Shown here: positions 1 through 11,597 of the stretch, one piece after another
How positions within the stretch are numbered: position 1 is the stretch's first letter
Layout of the letters: each line of letters begins with the position of its first letter
Assembly (NCBI GenBank): GCA_932521035.1
Contig: OW051492.1
Span: 9,486,001 to 9,550,000 of the forward strand
Length of the DNA: 64,000 bases
Direction of reading: 5' to 3'
Source of the DNA: Oscheius dolichura
Taxonomy: Eukaryota > Nematoda > Chromadorea > Rhabditida > Rhabditidae
Position numbers and translations under genes: made by a program
Notes under the pieces: generated by a model
What the model saw: only the letters and a program-made list of their open reading frames with translations
Told to the model about the DNA's origin: nothing
Databases searched by the model: none

Positions 1-1709
1 AAGACATCAAGGAAAGAAGCGTTTGCAGCAGTCAACGACTCTTATTTTTATGAAAAATCCTATAAGTCTCTTCTTTATATTGTATTTCAGCTATTTTCAG
101 TAAAATAATGTTCTAAAATTGTTATAAATGAAATAAAATAAGAAAGAATGAAGAGAAATGCAGAAGAAATAAAGAAAAACAACAAATCCTCGACTTTTCA
201 ACGTTTCACACAAAAATCATTATTGTTCTAATCTTTCACATTAAAATTTTATAAAATCTATCATAAACGTATCCATATCTTGTCGCCTACATATATAGGC
301 CGGAATCTTATTCTCATTGTGTGGTTCACGCTGATAATTGCGCAAAGTAAACAGGGAAGAAGGAGGGACAGAGGAGGCGCGCCTTACTGCCGTCTTAGTG
401 GATGTGAATTCATTTCTGAATCAATATTATTTCTCTAAAATATTGATACAATTTTTAGAAGAGTAAAAGAGCAAAACTACAGTGAAAAAAGCTGGTGAAA
501 ATCGCTATTTTTTGAGGTAAGTGGCCGATTTGTTGACTCAGGGACGAATGGACGACGGGGACACTTGTCACCCACTAGGACAAGAGATGTTCAAAAATTG
601 GGTTAGCTTTTAGCTCTCTAAAACAAGCAAATTAAAAAGATAAAGCATAAGAAAGTGAGAAAAATACTCGGATGACTAATGGATAACATCCCATAGGCCG
701 TAGTATTGTGTAGACCAATCGATAGCGGCTGGCCCCAGTCGTCCCACCCAACACGTTCTCTCTCTCACTCAGTCGGGGACGAAATACACACCGTAAACTT
801 GACACCAGATACATCTAATTGCTGATTCTAGAGAATTTTCAACAGAAATCAATGGGGCATCAAACTTTTCTTCGCTAAAATGAATCACATAGATGTTTGC
901 CGTTGTTCTTATACATTCTTTGCATATTTTTCGATAACAAAACATTTCTAAATATCAGTATAACAAAAGAAAAAAGGAACAATAAACGAGAGTGCACAAA
1001 GAGCAATAAAAATAGTACACGCGGCTCCGGAAAATTAGCAGCCGGACGCCAGATGTGTGACCTTTTCGTCGGCTGCTAGGACGATTTCCGGTTGGCAGAG
1101 AGTAAAGAAACCATTTCCAGACATTTGAAGCAGAAGTTCAGCCGATTTTAGTGAATAAGAATCTTCTAAACAAGGAAAGACAACGTTTTCACCGAGAAAA
1201 TTGTTATAATATCTCATGGCTATATTTTGTATATTTTTCCAACAATTTAGAGATTTTCAGTAGAATTGTCACTGACAAATGGGTGAAAAACAACACAGGA
1301 AGAGTGAAGAGAGAAAGAGAAGAAAGAAAAAAAGATCGCGAAAATTTTGAATTCCCTCCAAATGTAATGAGTCCCGCCGCGATCCTGATTGTGAGAAAAG
1401 CAACGAGACCGCGACGATTCTCTTCGCGTTCAAATCTTCCCTTTCTTTTTTTGGGCGATTTGCTCTTGCTTATTGTTGTTGTTTGATCTTTTCCTCTTTG
1501 TAAAATATTGCTAAAAATATGTAAAAGTGATATTTGTAAAAAGATGCAAAAAGAAACGAATGCCAGGCTCACAAAATTCATTTTTTGAAAGTTCGTTACA
1601 ATTCGATTTTCAGCAGATATGCTTGCCATTGATTTTTTAAATTTTCTATATTGTTGTCTGCTTCTCTCCTATCGTAATTATTCTCTTATTTGCAGGGTAA
1701 TCTTTCAAC
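1..1709. other. Intergenic and probable 5' region of NOP58
   Basis: No convincing gene is visible; the open frames are short, AT-rich and match nothing I recognise. A TTGCAG acceptor at 1690-1695 lies 14 nt upstream of the NOP58 start, so part of this stretch is probably an outron removed by spliced-leader trans-splicing, or a 5'UTR intron. A GC-rich patch lies at 370-400. Confidence 0.5.
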
Positions 1710-3476
1710 ATGCTGGTTCTTTATGAAACAGCAGCAGGCTATGCCGTCTTCAAGCTGCTTGATGAGAAAAAGATCAAGAATGTGGACAATATCTGGGAGG
1801 AATTTAATTCTGCAGAAAAGGCACAAGAAAAGTAAGCGGTGGAATATTTATTAAATTCACTGCAATATTTTCAGTTTGCAACTGGTCTCATTCAAGAAAT
1901 TTAAAAGTACTGTTGACGCCGTAGAGGGAACAACTGCCCTGGTCGAAGGAAAGCTCAACAAGACTTTGAAGAAGCTGCTCAAAGCAAAGGTTACCGCTGC
2001 CGAAAACCTTGCTGTAGGTGATGCCAAACTCGGCAATTTGATCAAGGTACATTTGTCGTGTGATGATTTTATTTAGTTGCATTCAGGAAAAGCTTGACCT
2101 GCCTTGCGTACACAACGCTGCCATTAATGAGCTTATGCGTGGTATTCGAACTCACATCGACTCTCTTCTTGGAGAACACAAGACCGAGTTGGCTGCAATG
2201 AATCTGGCACTGGCGCATTCTCTCGGACGGTATAAAGTCAAGTTTAACCCGGAGAAAATTGATACAATGATTGTGCAAGTAACAGTTGCATCAAAATCTT
2301 TTTACGCTCTTCGTTTAGGCTGTTTCATTGCTTGATGATCTGGATAAGGAACTAAACAATTACGCAATGAGAATGCGAGAATGGTATGGATGGCATTTCC
2401 CTGAATTAGGAAAGATTATTCAAGATCATCAAGCTTATGCAAAGGTTTGTCAATAGAAACATCTTGAATATTTTTCGATGGCAACTTTTCATGCGTATGA
2501 TTATTTTTTTTCTTCAGATTATCAAGACGGTCGGCATGCGTCAAAACACCGTCAACACGGATTTATCCAAGATCCTTGATGAACAACTAGAGGCTAAAGT
2601 AAAAGAAGAAGCTGAAATCTCTATGGGTACTGATATTTCTGAAATTGATCTCATCAACATTTCTGGTCTTTGCGAACAAGTAATTGAACTTTCATTATAC
2701 AGGTAGCTTTATTTCATTAGCATTATTTTAAAATTTTTTTAGAGCTCAATTGTTCGACTACCTCAAGAACAGAATGGGCGCACTAGCTCCCAATCTTACT
2801 GCCCTTCTTGGAGAACTTGTTGGAGCTCGTCTTATTTCACATGCTGGATCTCTTGTGTCTCTTGCTAAAGCTCCCGCTTCTACAGTACAAATTCTTGGAG
2901 CCGAGAAGGTTTGGTTTCTTGTTTTCGATAACACAGTTATTTTTAGGCTTTGTTCCGTGCCTTGAAGACAAAGAAAGATACTCCAAAATATGGACTTATT
3001 TATCATGCACAATTGATCACACAAGCCCCACAAAAACTCAAGGGAAAAATGGCTCGCAAGTTGGCTGCTAAATGTGCTCTTGCTACCCGAATTGATGCTC
3101 TATCGGAAGACACAAAAGATGCCCAAGTCGGATTGGAAAGCCGTGCCGCTCTTGAAACGATGCTACGTAATGAGCAAGAACGAGGACCAAAGAAAATCAG
3201 CAATTTCACTCAAAAACACGAAAAGTACCATTTCAAGAGGTATGTTATTTTTCAACGTAAATATAATTTGTATATTTTAGTGAGACGTTCGAGTATGATC
3301 AGTCTTTGGATGCACCTAAATCTGCAAAGAAGAGAAAGTTTGAGGATGATGAAGAAGAGCAAAATGGTGGCAGTGCTAAGAAGGTCAAAGCTGAAGAAGA
3401 GGAAGCTGAAGAGGCTGAGCCTAAGAAAGAGAAAAAGAAGAAGAGCAAGAAGTCTAAGAACGAAGATATGGAGTAA
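1710..3476 (+). CDS. nop-58: Nucleolar protein 58, box C/D snoRNP core
   Basis: NOP58 is a core protein of box C/D snoRNPs. With NOP56, fibrillarin and 15.5K it directs 2'-O-methylation and pre-rRNA processing in the nucleolus. Eight exons were joined (1710-1831, 1875-2046, 2087-2278, 2319-2444, 2518-2702, 2743-2908, 2947-3239, 3281-3476), giving 483 aa in one frame; introns are about 40-73 bp. The N-terminus [20 protein letters not shown] is typical. The Nop domain contains [20 protein letters not shown] and [17 protein letters not shown], the signature of NOP56/NOP58/PRP31. The C-terminus is a Lys/Glu-rich KKE tail typical of NOP58. A TTGCAG acceptor precedes the ATG by 14 nt and AATAAA lies at 3577-3582. 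The gene converges with the tyrosinase gene, only 127 bp away. Confidence 0.97.
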
Positions 3477-3603
3477 GCTGTTATTTGTTATCTTTCTCTT
3501 ATCTTCGTTCTTGTTAAATTGTTTCACGCTTTTTACTGTTACAAAGTTATCATGTTGTTGTTGGCCGTTTGTTTCCAATAAAGCTCAGATTATTAGCCTA
3601 GGC

Positions 3604-6015
3604 CTACATAAAGAAGTCCCGTGTCTTTGCAATCTTCTCCACTTCGGCTTTTCTACAAACTCCAGCGATACACTTCCCATTGAAGCAAATATCGCTATCC
3701 TCGAAGCCTGTGCAATTTCCACTTATTTTTACTTTGCTCATGCATTCAGGATCAGAGCCATCCTTTGGATAATTGCAGAACAAATACCTAAAAATAAATG
3801 GATGCTGTTCTTTTCTATCCAAACGAACTTTGATCCACAATCGCGATCCAGTCTATTGCAAGTAGGACGCGGAGCATATTCGTACATTTCATCGGTATAA
3901 TTATTCGATAGGGCGTCTTTATTCCTAAAGGGCTGGAAATACTTATTTTTATAGCTTATTCTTTAGCATTACATTTAAAAAAGGCATCAGTCCGTCGCCA
4001 TTATGCCATGGCGGAAAACAATCCGGCTCATTTGATGGATATTGGGTCTCTCTTTCCAATCTGGTCTGCTTATTCTGTCTCCACATTTCAAAAATATTAT
4101 CAACCATTGAATGGTGATAGATAAAAATCACATCATTTGATGAGCTGTACGATTTTCCCATATCACCGGCTGAAATTTAATTTTTCTTCTGCTTTTTTGG
4201 CAAACTTACAGATATAAAAATGGACATAGTCGTGACTGTATTCGAGCATTCTTGCATCAAGAATATGATAAATTGGACAGGACTAAATCATATTTTTTTT
4301 ATAATTAAATGAATAGGAGGCTACTCACCGTTAGGGGTAGACTGATTCCAAGAATATTATTGATATTGTCGTTATGGACGAGCCAGTCAATTCTGGCGCT
4401 GTTCAGCAGTTCTCCGCCTTCCCAAATTGTCATTTTTCGATTGATATGCGGTTTTCCCTGGAAAATATCATCAAAGGGTGCGCTGTCACCGCGCTCCATT
4501 CTATCAACCCGCCAGAAAGCGTTTTTCTTCATTTTCTCCGTTATTTCTAGTTTTTTTTTTCTATTTTCTTCTTTATAGTAATCTCCACATGATCAACATC
4601 ATAGAAAGTAAGAAAAAATCATATAAAAATGGTAATAATAGTGATTTGGTGAGATTTTAAATTGAAGTAAGGTTACATACCTCCATAGTTGTCCAATTGG
4701 CGTAGGGTCCCGTCACGACGTAGCCTTTTTCATCGGTTTCTCCCAAGAACAACTCGCTAAAGATGACAGAATCCTTCGGTTCCGGTAAGTGGGCATCCAG
4801 CGAGCTGTCCCAGTACGGTACTCCCATATTGACGTCTAGCAGGTGCCGGCGAATGACCAGTTCGATCCGTTTGAGAAATTCCCGGTGCCAGATAGTAAAC
4901 GCCGGTCCCGAATGTACTCCCGAGTATTTGTGGATCCGAGAGAGACGATTATACAACCCGGAGGACTTCATTTGCCAGAGAGTCGCCTCCCAAGCCCGGC
5001 GCTTCTCATCCGACAAGGTACGAATCTCCTGACGATGGGCTTTTTGAAGAATTCTACCGTCCTGGAGATGGCACTGACCGGCGGTGAAGTTTCCTGGAAA
5101 AAATAGCTTGGAAATGAGAGAAAATAGGGAATTTTTGCCATTTCCGGTAACCGCGCGTACACAACGGGCGAGCCGTTGCTTGGCGGGGTGCGTTGGATGA
5201 AATTCGATGAACAAAATGGAAACTTTGCATTTTTCACCTATTTATTGATATTTTTCTAATTTTTAAATTGGTTAATCGCAATAAGCAGAAAATTCTACAC
5301 ATTTTGAGATTTCTTACAATATTGTTAAATCTAGCAAAACAGTTTTTTCTCTCATTTTATTCCAAATTTCCCTTTCGCTGCAAAACTCAGGATAAATATT
5401 TTTTGAACATCAAAATTTTGTATGTTTCCGGTGGCAAACTGTTGACCGCGTTGTTCTCTACAAGGTGGGATATCCAGATTTTTTGTATTATTTTAAAATT
5501 TCCTGATATTTGACGTTCCGCATCGCTGTCAAGGGAGTAAAACGGGCGCGGCTTTGAAATGACCGTAACTCGCTAGAATCCCCACTAATTCGGATACTTT
5601 TTTATGCATTAGATTCCTCACAACGAGGGCAATCCAACGACATAAATATAGGATTATTTGGACAAAAGAAAAATATAAAAATCACCCCATAAAAGGAGAG
5701 CTCACCTCTAAAATAGGGGCAAACACATTGTCTTGTCAAACAGGGCAAGTACAGTACTTCTTCTTCCGTCCAAAACGGCTGGATGAAGTTGTCCTCCTCC
5801 GGAATAAAGTGTTTCCCAAAAGCCGACTCGTCCTTCTTCTCCAGTTCAATTCTCTCGTGGTCCGGATGGGGATAACGGAACCACGGCTGCTCCCTCCTCT
5901 CGACATAGCTCTTCCCGCCAATGTTAACAACTTTCTCATCAATCCAGCCAGAAATCAACCCGGGAAAAAGAAGAGAAAAGAGGAGGGTCTGTTGTACTGG
6001 TAGTAGTAGTCTCAT
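3604..6015 (-). CDS. Secreted tyrosinase (type-3 copper oxidase)
   Basis: Tyrosinases hydroxylate phenols and oxidise catechols to quinones; nematode tyr proteins probably act in cuticle or egg-shell chemistry. Seven exons (5706-6015, 4681-5093, 4329-4457, 4210-4282, 3973-4169, 3829-3932, 3604-3787) give 469 aa. The true ATG at 6015 opens a signal peptide ([17 protein letters not shown]). The CuA site is visible as three histidines in [15 protein letters not shown] and WHREFLKR, followed by [15 protein letters not shown]. The CuB site is visible as SHDYVHFY and [23 protein letters not shown] and DCGSKYLFCNYP match nematode tyrosinases, and the Cys-rich C-terminus resembles an ShKT-like tail. 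Three introns are 40-47 bp; the first (about 610 bp) carries a family C repeat. All copper ligands appear intact, so an active enzyme is likely. Confidence 0.93.
5150..5322 (+). repeat. Family C interspersed repeat
   Basis: This lies in the first tyrosinase intron. It reads GCGTACACAACGGGCGAG, then a conserved GGATGAAATTCGATGAACAA block, then an AT-rich tail with AATCGCAATAAGCAGAAAAT. Four further copies with the same order of blocks lie near 15774, 39878, 48280 and 50210, all in the same orientation. Confidence 0.8.
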
Positions 6016-6250
6016 TGCATACACAATGACAATGATGAGCCTCTCTCTCCCAGCCAGCCAGCCCCCGCTTCCTGTCCGGCGGCACGTTTTTCACTCCTTG
6101 TCTCTTGTTCTCCGGAGACGTGCCGCCCCAGGATAACTGGGCTGTGGGAACGGGTCGCCTCTCTCTCGACGAGGGCGAGGAGAGGGCCCAAGCTGAAAAG
6201 TACGATTCGAAGAGGGGAAAATAGAGATTTTGGAGGAAAAAGGGGCACAG

Positions 6251-6809
6251 CGCTGTCTAACTGTGGCTCTATCTGAAAGCGGACCCTGCCAAGGATGAGA
6301 GCGAGAAGGACTAGGAATTTGTGATTCTGTATCGAAAAAAGACTCTCCACCGTCTAACTGTGGCTCTTCTAGAAAATAAAGGAGGAAAGATGTGGTCAGG
6401 CTGGATGATTAGGGGGATAACGGAGGAAGAGAGGGACAGTTTTAAAATTCTGGACGGAAAGAAAATACTTTGTTGTCTAACTGTGGCTCTATTTGGGGGA
6501 AAAGGAGGATAGAGAACGTCAAAGTAAACTGTATTACGGTGTATATTGGAAGAATAAGGTAGAGAAGATGGAAATGTGGGAATTCTGTTATCAAAACCAA
6601 AAATCGCTGTCTAACTGTGACTCGTTTTCTAAATTTTGGACTCTATTTTCGCCCAAAAAAGAACAACGAGTGGGAAGTGTTCATTGAAATGATCCTCTAC
6701 ATCGATGGGATCAACTGGGGGCAGTAATCCGGTACAGGGGGAGAACAAAACCAGAGGGAAGTAGGGAGCTACCCGGGCAATAGAGATTACACGCGCCACA
6801 GTTAGACAG
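6251..6809. repeat. Family E motif array (GCTGTCTAACTGTGGCTCT)
   Basis: Near-identical 18-20 bp motifs occur at about 6251, 6351, 6471 and 6607 on the plus strand, spaced 100-136 bp, and an inverted copy (CCACAGTTAGACAGC) at 6796. The intervening DNA is purine-rich with AAAGGAGGA-like stretches but diverged. The same motif returns at 61217-61888. Confidence 0.75.
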
Positions 6810-7309
6810 CAAGACGAAAACTACGGATGACATCAAGAAGATGACACAGAAAGGTATTATCTGCTACTAATTGGGAACTAAAAACAACAGAGAGCGTAAC
6901 CTGAGGAGAAATAACTATGTCATATTGACGGAGAGGATAAATTTACACAGATCTGCAGCAACTCTTTTAAACTAACTGAACCCCGCCCAGAAAGAGAGGG
7001 GAGAATACTGTCTGGGTGGTCAAAAAGAGACTCTTGGGAGCCTGGAGAACCTGATTCAGGATCCAGACATTTTGAAGGTAGGATGGGGGCTCAAAATGGC
7101 CAGAACTCTACCATTGAGACAATAAGAGGGACGAGAAATGGAGTCGGGGCTAATAATTACAACTCGTAAAAATGAATGTTTACGAAGAGCTACAAGGAGT
7201 GAGGAGGAGGAGGAGGAAATGGCTAATAACCCATAAGGAACTTTATGAGGACGTCCGGCTGCCAATTTTGGACTGGGTGGGCCCGGGAAGATGAAAGCGC
7301 GCGCTGAAG

Positions 7310-7396
7310 ATCATAGAAATAAAGAAAAAATCATAAAAATGGTAATAATCGCGTTTTGGAGCGGTTTTAGAATGGAGCAAGGTTACGGCGCGCGCT
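7310..7396 (-). repeat. Family A MITE, half-copy
   Basis: Only one arm is present: ATCATAGAAATAAAGAAAAA, then AATGGTAATAATCGCG, then TTTTAGAATGGAGCAAGG and a GCGCGC end. In full copies this arm is paired with its reverse complement. Confidence 0.75.
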
Positions 7397-7758
7397 TTTG
7401 GTTACTGTATCACACTGCACAGTTTTCCAACCACAATCTATATCTCTTCTGAAAGAGGACGACCTCGGCTATCAACTAATACAAAAAAATTGGTTCAAAT
7501 AAGCAGAAAACCGAGAAATTGGTCTCTTTTTCACTGGAAATGCATTGGCGCGCGTTTACGCTCCCTTCAATGAAAACTCCTCATTATAGGCAATTTTTAT
7601 TCACTTTCCCTAGGAAACTAGGAAAATAGCATTTTCTCAAATGAATGTTTATGCTGAAGATAGGGCCAACAAATAACTAAAACGCCCCCAAACTTGGTGA
7701 AATAGTAGTGCAACGTGTACTGTAGCAGTACAAGACGGTAGTATGGTTCTTCTTCTTC

Positions 7759-10710
7759 TCAACTGATTTCGGCGGCGACGTGGAGATCGTCCTCCTCCTC
7801 CTCCTCGTCCTGGTCGTCGCCAACGGGAGCCGGATCCAGGGAGATATTTTCAAGCCAACGACTGACCGACTGGAAGAGTTTGTCCTTCGAATTTTGGACA
7901 ATCTGCGGCGGTCGGGCAAACGGATTCCATTCGTCGACCGGGTCGGGGGCCGGGGCAGTGGGGGCCGGATGCGGGGCCAGGCCGAGAGGCGGACACCGAT
8001 GCACATGCAGCTGTGGCGGTTGAAGGGAGGAGTGTGAACACTGGTGGTGCGGCTGTGGCTGTTGGCGAGGTGGCGGCGGCGGAGTATGGAGTACAGCGGG
8101 AGTAAAGAACGGCGGAGGCGACGACGGCGATTGTTGCTGAGAGTGGTGAGTGTGTAAAAATGACGACAAGGGGTCCTGCAACGATGGATTGTACGGCGCA
8201 TCCAGCGGGTGACGCCAACGACGCGGCAACGGATGACGACGGATACGGGGGGAGATATGGTCCGGCGGGGTGAGCAGCGGCATCGACGGCGGCTGCATCA
8301 AATGACCCCTGAAATTAGGATAAAATTTGTATAAAAATAAGCGCTACTCAATGCTAAAGAGTTTCCGATTTTGAACCGCGCAAAAATTTCAGTAAAAATA
8401 CCGTAATCTTTGAAAGAAACGATAAGCTCCGTAACCTTGCTCCATTCTAAATCGCTCCAAATCGCTATTTTTACCCTTTTTATATGATTTTTTCTCAATT
8501 TATATGATCTCTACAATGTGGACGTTACTGTAAGTGAAGAAAAATAGAAAAATAACTAGAAATAATGGGGGAAAATGAAGGAAAATGGCGCCTGGCTGGC
8601 TATTAGAATGGAGCGCGGTTACAGCGTTAATTTGGTTCGAAAAGGAGGTTTCCGCCCAGATTTTAACGGCGAAAAACGTACATGACAAAGTGAGGATGCT
8701 CCTGCAAATCCGGACGAGCAAACCGGCAACCCTCGGGCGATACCGTAACCCAATTGGCGTCGGCCGTGGCAGCGGCCGCTTCCTTCTCTTCCTGCTGCTT
8801 TTCCAGCAGTCTTTGTTCTTCCATCCGGGCCTCCTGCAGCTGCCGGGCCGCCTTCTCCCTCTCCTCCTGCTGTTGTCGCTGTCTCTGTGCTCTCTCCTCG
8901 ACCATCTGTTGTTGCCGCTGGAATTCGCGTTCCTCTTCCTCGTCAAAGTAGGCCGTCTCCGGTTCCAGTGAGCCGAGAAAGTAGTTGGCCACGGCGCGGG
9001 CATGTTTCAACGGCGACATCTGTTCCCATTCGCCGGTGAGCTGTTCCCATTTCTGGTCGACTTCGTTATTGACCAGGGGAAGATTTCGCAACTTTCTAAA
9101 ATAAGAAAATTTATTCAAATCCGGTAAAAAGTGCGCGCCGTAGCCGTGCTCCATTCTAAAACCCCGCCAAATCGGTATTTATAATATTTTTTATGAGATT
9201 TTTTCTTGATTTCTATGATCTCTACAGTATGTAGACTATTATAAATCAAGAAAAATAGAAAAAAAAAACTAGAATTAAGGGAGAAAATGAAGAAAAATTC
9301 CTGCTGACAGACTGTTAGAATGGAGCGCGGTTACAGCGCGCGCTAATGCTAATTTCGTGCCAACCTCAACATGTGGACAGCGTCCTCGATGCAGATGAGC
9401 CGATCAAGCCGAATGGACTGTGTGTCGCGGTTGTGCAAGTCGTCGCGAGTCTGTTTCATCTGGTGGAGGATGGCCGACACCTCGTGCTGCTGGTGTGCCG
9501 GTACCAGGATGTAATTATAGCAGCAGCACTGTAGGAACCGGTTCATCCGGATACAGGCCGTGTTGATGTCCTCGGCCTTGCCAATGTTCCAGAGATAGTC
9601 GAGGGAATGCAGCTTCTCTCCCGGCTGGATATTGGCCTGTGAACGGTGGATACGCATCTCCGAGACGATTTTACTATTCTCCATACAGAGGCAGATAATC
9701 TCATTGGCGACCGTCTCTCCTTCGGCGGAGAGCACCACCAAACCCCAGCGACGATTCAATATGTCATCCTGGAAAGAAAACTACAGTAAACTGCTCAAAA
9801 ATAGGATGAATTAGCGCGTGCCAGTCAAAAATGCGCCGCCGTAACCCTGCTCCATTCTAAAACCGCTCCAAATCGCTATTATTAGCATTTTTCCTAATTT
9901 TTTCCATATTTTCGTGATGCCCCCAACGTGAAGATTACTGCATACCAAAACAAAGCCGACAAAACCGGTCTCAATGCGGTGAAATCTGCTAAAGAAGAGA
10001 GCAGTCCAAAAGCGCGCACCGTAACCGTGGTCCATTTTAAAACCCCGCCAAATCGCTATTATGCCCATTTTTTTATGATTTTTTCTTAATTTCTATGATG
10101 TTCACAGCGTGGAGATTACTGTAAAGAAAGAAAAATAGAAAACAAGCTAGAAATAACTGAACAAAATGAAGAAAAACGCCGTCAGGTTGTTAGAATGGAG
10201 CGCGGTTACACCTCCCGTATACGAATTGGCGCGCGTCTTATAGCCGGATTACAGTAGGATTTTAAATGTGTAAAAACGTACGAGGCGATCCTTCTCCCTC
10301 CAGAGGAGATTCCCATAGAATTCTTCCCTCGCGGTGACCCTGTCCAGGCCGGTCTTATAGGTCCGTTTGACGAGTTCCTGTTCCACCACGTGGCTCTTCT
10401 TCACCTGTGCCTGTGGCCCGTTCCCATGTGACCCGGTCCCTCCTCCTCCTCCTCTTGTATTCGACCCGCCGCCGCCGTTTCCCGATCGGCCCTGACTGAT
10501 AAATGGATTCGGCGTCACTTTGGCAGCCGGCTGGACTTTGGGCCGCGAGAGCCAGGCGGCCTGCTCCGTCTTCGTCAGGCTGCTCCATTCGTGGCTGGCC
10601 ATCTCGATGACCATCTTCTGTGACAGCCGGCGCCCCCCGGACTGCATCTCGTAGGCGGAGCGTCTCGAATTGGCAAACAGGTGGAAGCCATTCGTCTTCT
10701 TTTTTGCCAT
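7759..10710 (-). CDS. HMG-box protein, possible maelstrom homologue
   Basis: Four exons (10282-10710, 9365-9768, 8682-9095, 7759-8308) join in phase to about 598 aa. Residues 1-60 (MAKKKTNGFHLFANSRR..., ASHEWSSLTKTEQAAWL) form an HMG box like the one that opens maelstrom proteins. A Gly-rich linker follows. Residues about 145-280 could be a diverged MAEL (RNase H-like) domain: it is followed by YNYILVPAHQQHEVSAIL and RLICIEDAVHMLR, but I cannot place all the conserved EHHCHC ligands. A Glu/Gln/Arg coiled coil and a Pro/His/Gln-rich low-complexity tail ending in an acidic run complete it. If it is maelstrom, a germline small-RNA or transposon-silencing role would be expected. A TTCCAG acceptor sits 4 nt before the ATG. 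All three introns contain family A MITEs. The gene model is good; the family name is tentative. Confidence 0.6.
8427..8628. repeat. Family A MITE (HMG-box gene intron 3)
   Basis: Left end CCGTAACCTTGCTCCATTCT; right end TTAGAATGGAGCGCGGTTAC. The centre is ATCTCTACAATGTGG, and the whole element is an imperfect palindrome. Confidence 0.85.
9132..9345. repeat. Family A MITE (HMG-box gene intron 2)
   Basis: GCGCGCCGTAGCCGTGCTCC ... GTTAGAATGGAGCGCGG, about 210 bp, with both inverted ends present. Confidence 0.88.
9829..9942. repeat. Family A MITE, half-copy (HMG-box gene intron 1)
   Basis: The left arm and centre only (CCGTAACCCTGCTCCATTCT ... AACGTGAAGATTACTG). The right arm is missing. It is followed by a full copy about 70 bp downstream. 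Confidence 0.75.
10010..10215. repeat. Family A MITE (HMG-box gene intron 1)
   Basis: GCGCACCGTAACCGTGGTCC ... TTAGAATGGAGCGCGGTTAC with a TTCACAGCGTGGAGATTACT centre. It is preceded by an AAAGAAGAG-AGCAGTCCAAA block also seen just before the copy at 62352. Confidence 0.85.
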
Positions 10711-11597
10711 TTTCTGGAAAAAAACAACCGGTTTTTGGTGAAATTTGGAGAAAGGGGGAGCAAGAACTGAATTTGGATTAGTAAGGCGCCTTTTTGTCTT
10801 TTCAAAAACGGTATGGCGGAGGAAAGACTGAACTGGACCGCGTGCCTGCGCCCGTAAAGTCTCGGCAGTACAAAGCTATGAACCGGCGACAATATTGGAT
10901 AACCTGCCGAGACTATGGGTGCGGTCGCCGGTAGTCAACCCGCAGCCATGGAAATGAACCATGGCAAATTTTTGTAGATTTTTTGATGATTTTATGACTT
11001 GTATGTCTTTTCAAGAGTGTAGTGGTTTACCGGACAGTTGGAACATTACCGCTTACAGAAAAAATAAAGAAAAACTAGGCAAATCGAGCACGGTTACGGT
11101 ACGGCCCCTTTGACAGTCCAGCGGTGCGCGCACCCCCAAAATATCGGCTGCAAAAATTATATTGCTGCGCTAATTAAGAATTTAAATGCCAAGACTGTAC
11201 GGGTGCGGGCGCGCTCAAAAAAATGACCGTCAATCTAGTCGCAGCCAACGAAATGGAGCAAAAGCGGCGCAATTGATATAAATGGGAAATTTGACTGATT
11301 CTGGCCCATTTTTTCGGCATATTTCGGTGTTCTTAACCTTTTTGGTGCATTCTACAGTTGGAAAATTGAGAAACGCGGTCGGGGTGGGAGAATGAACGAT
11401 AACCAACCGTTCAGGTAGGAGCTGATGACAGAAATAAAAATGGAAATGGGAAGTGGATAAGGAAATCGGCTTTATTTGGTTTTTTATTTTGAACAGGGCA
11501 GCTTTACAGGGGATTAGATGCGGTTTACAAAATAGGAGCAGGTCAAAAACTGGTCACATCCCGTTTTTATCGGATCGGTCAATTTTACCAACTGGAA
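10711..11597. other. Intergenic; fold-back element and GC-rich tracts
   Basis: This lies between two divergently arranged genes (HMG-box gene minus, orphan gene plus). It contains a family B fold-back at 10844-10922 and unassigned DNA with scattered GCGC-rich patches. I see no supported gene. Confidence 0.45.
10844..10922. repeat. Family B fold-back element
   Basis: Left arm GCGCCCGTAAAGTCTCGGCA at 10849-10868 and a mutated right arm CTGCCGAGACTATGGGTGCG at 10902-10921, about 35 bp apart. Confidence 0.7.

Larger units (their letters stand above)
6016..7758. other. Intergenic, repeat-bearing region
   Basis: No gene is supported. It holds the family E motif cluster (6251-6809) and a half-copy of family A (7310-7396). 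The rest is purine-rich and without recognisable coding sequence. It lies between the divergent upstream side of tyrosinase and the 3' end of the HMG-box gene. Confidence 0.5.

Noticed and set aside
1204-1629. Minus-strand 141-codon open frame upstream of NOP58
   Set aside because: Low-complexity Phe/Leu/Ser/Lys composition, no motif, and it lies in the presumed outron and promoter region of NOP58.
7677-8218. Alternative long frames overlapping the last exon of the HMG-box gene
   Set aside because: GC-rich, Pro/Arg-rich shadows of the true frame, which joins in phase to the upstream exons.
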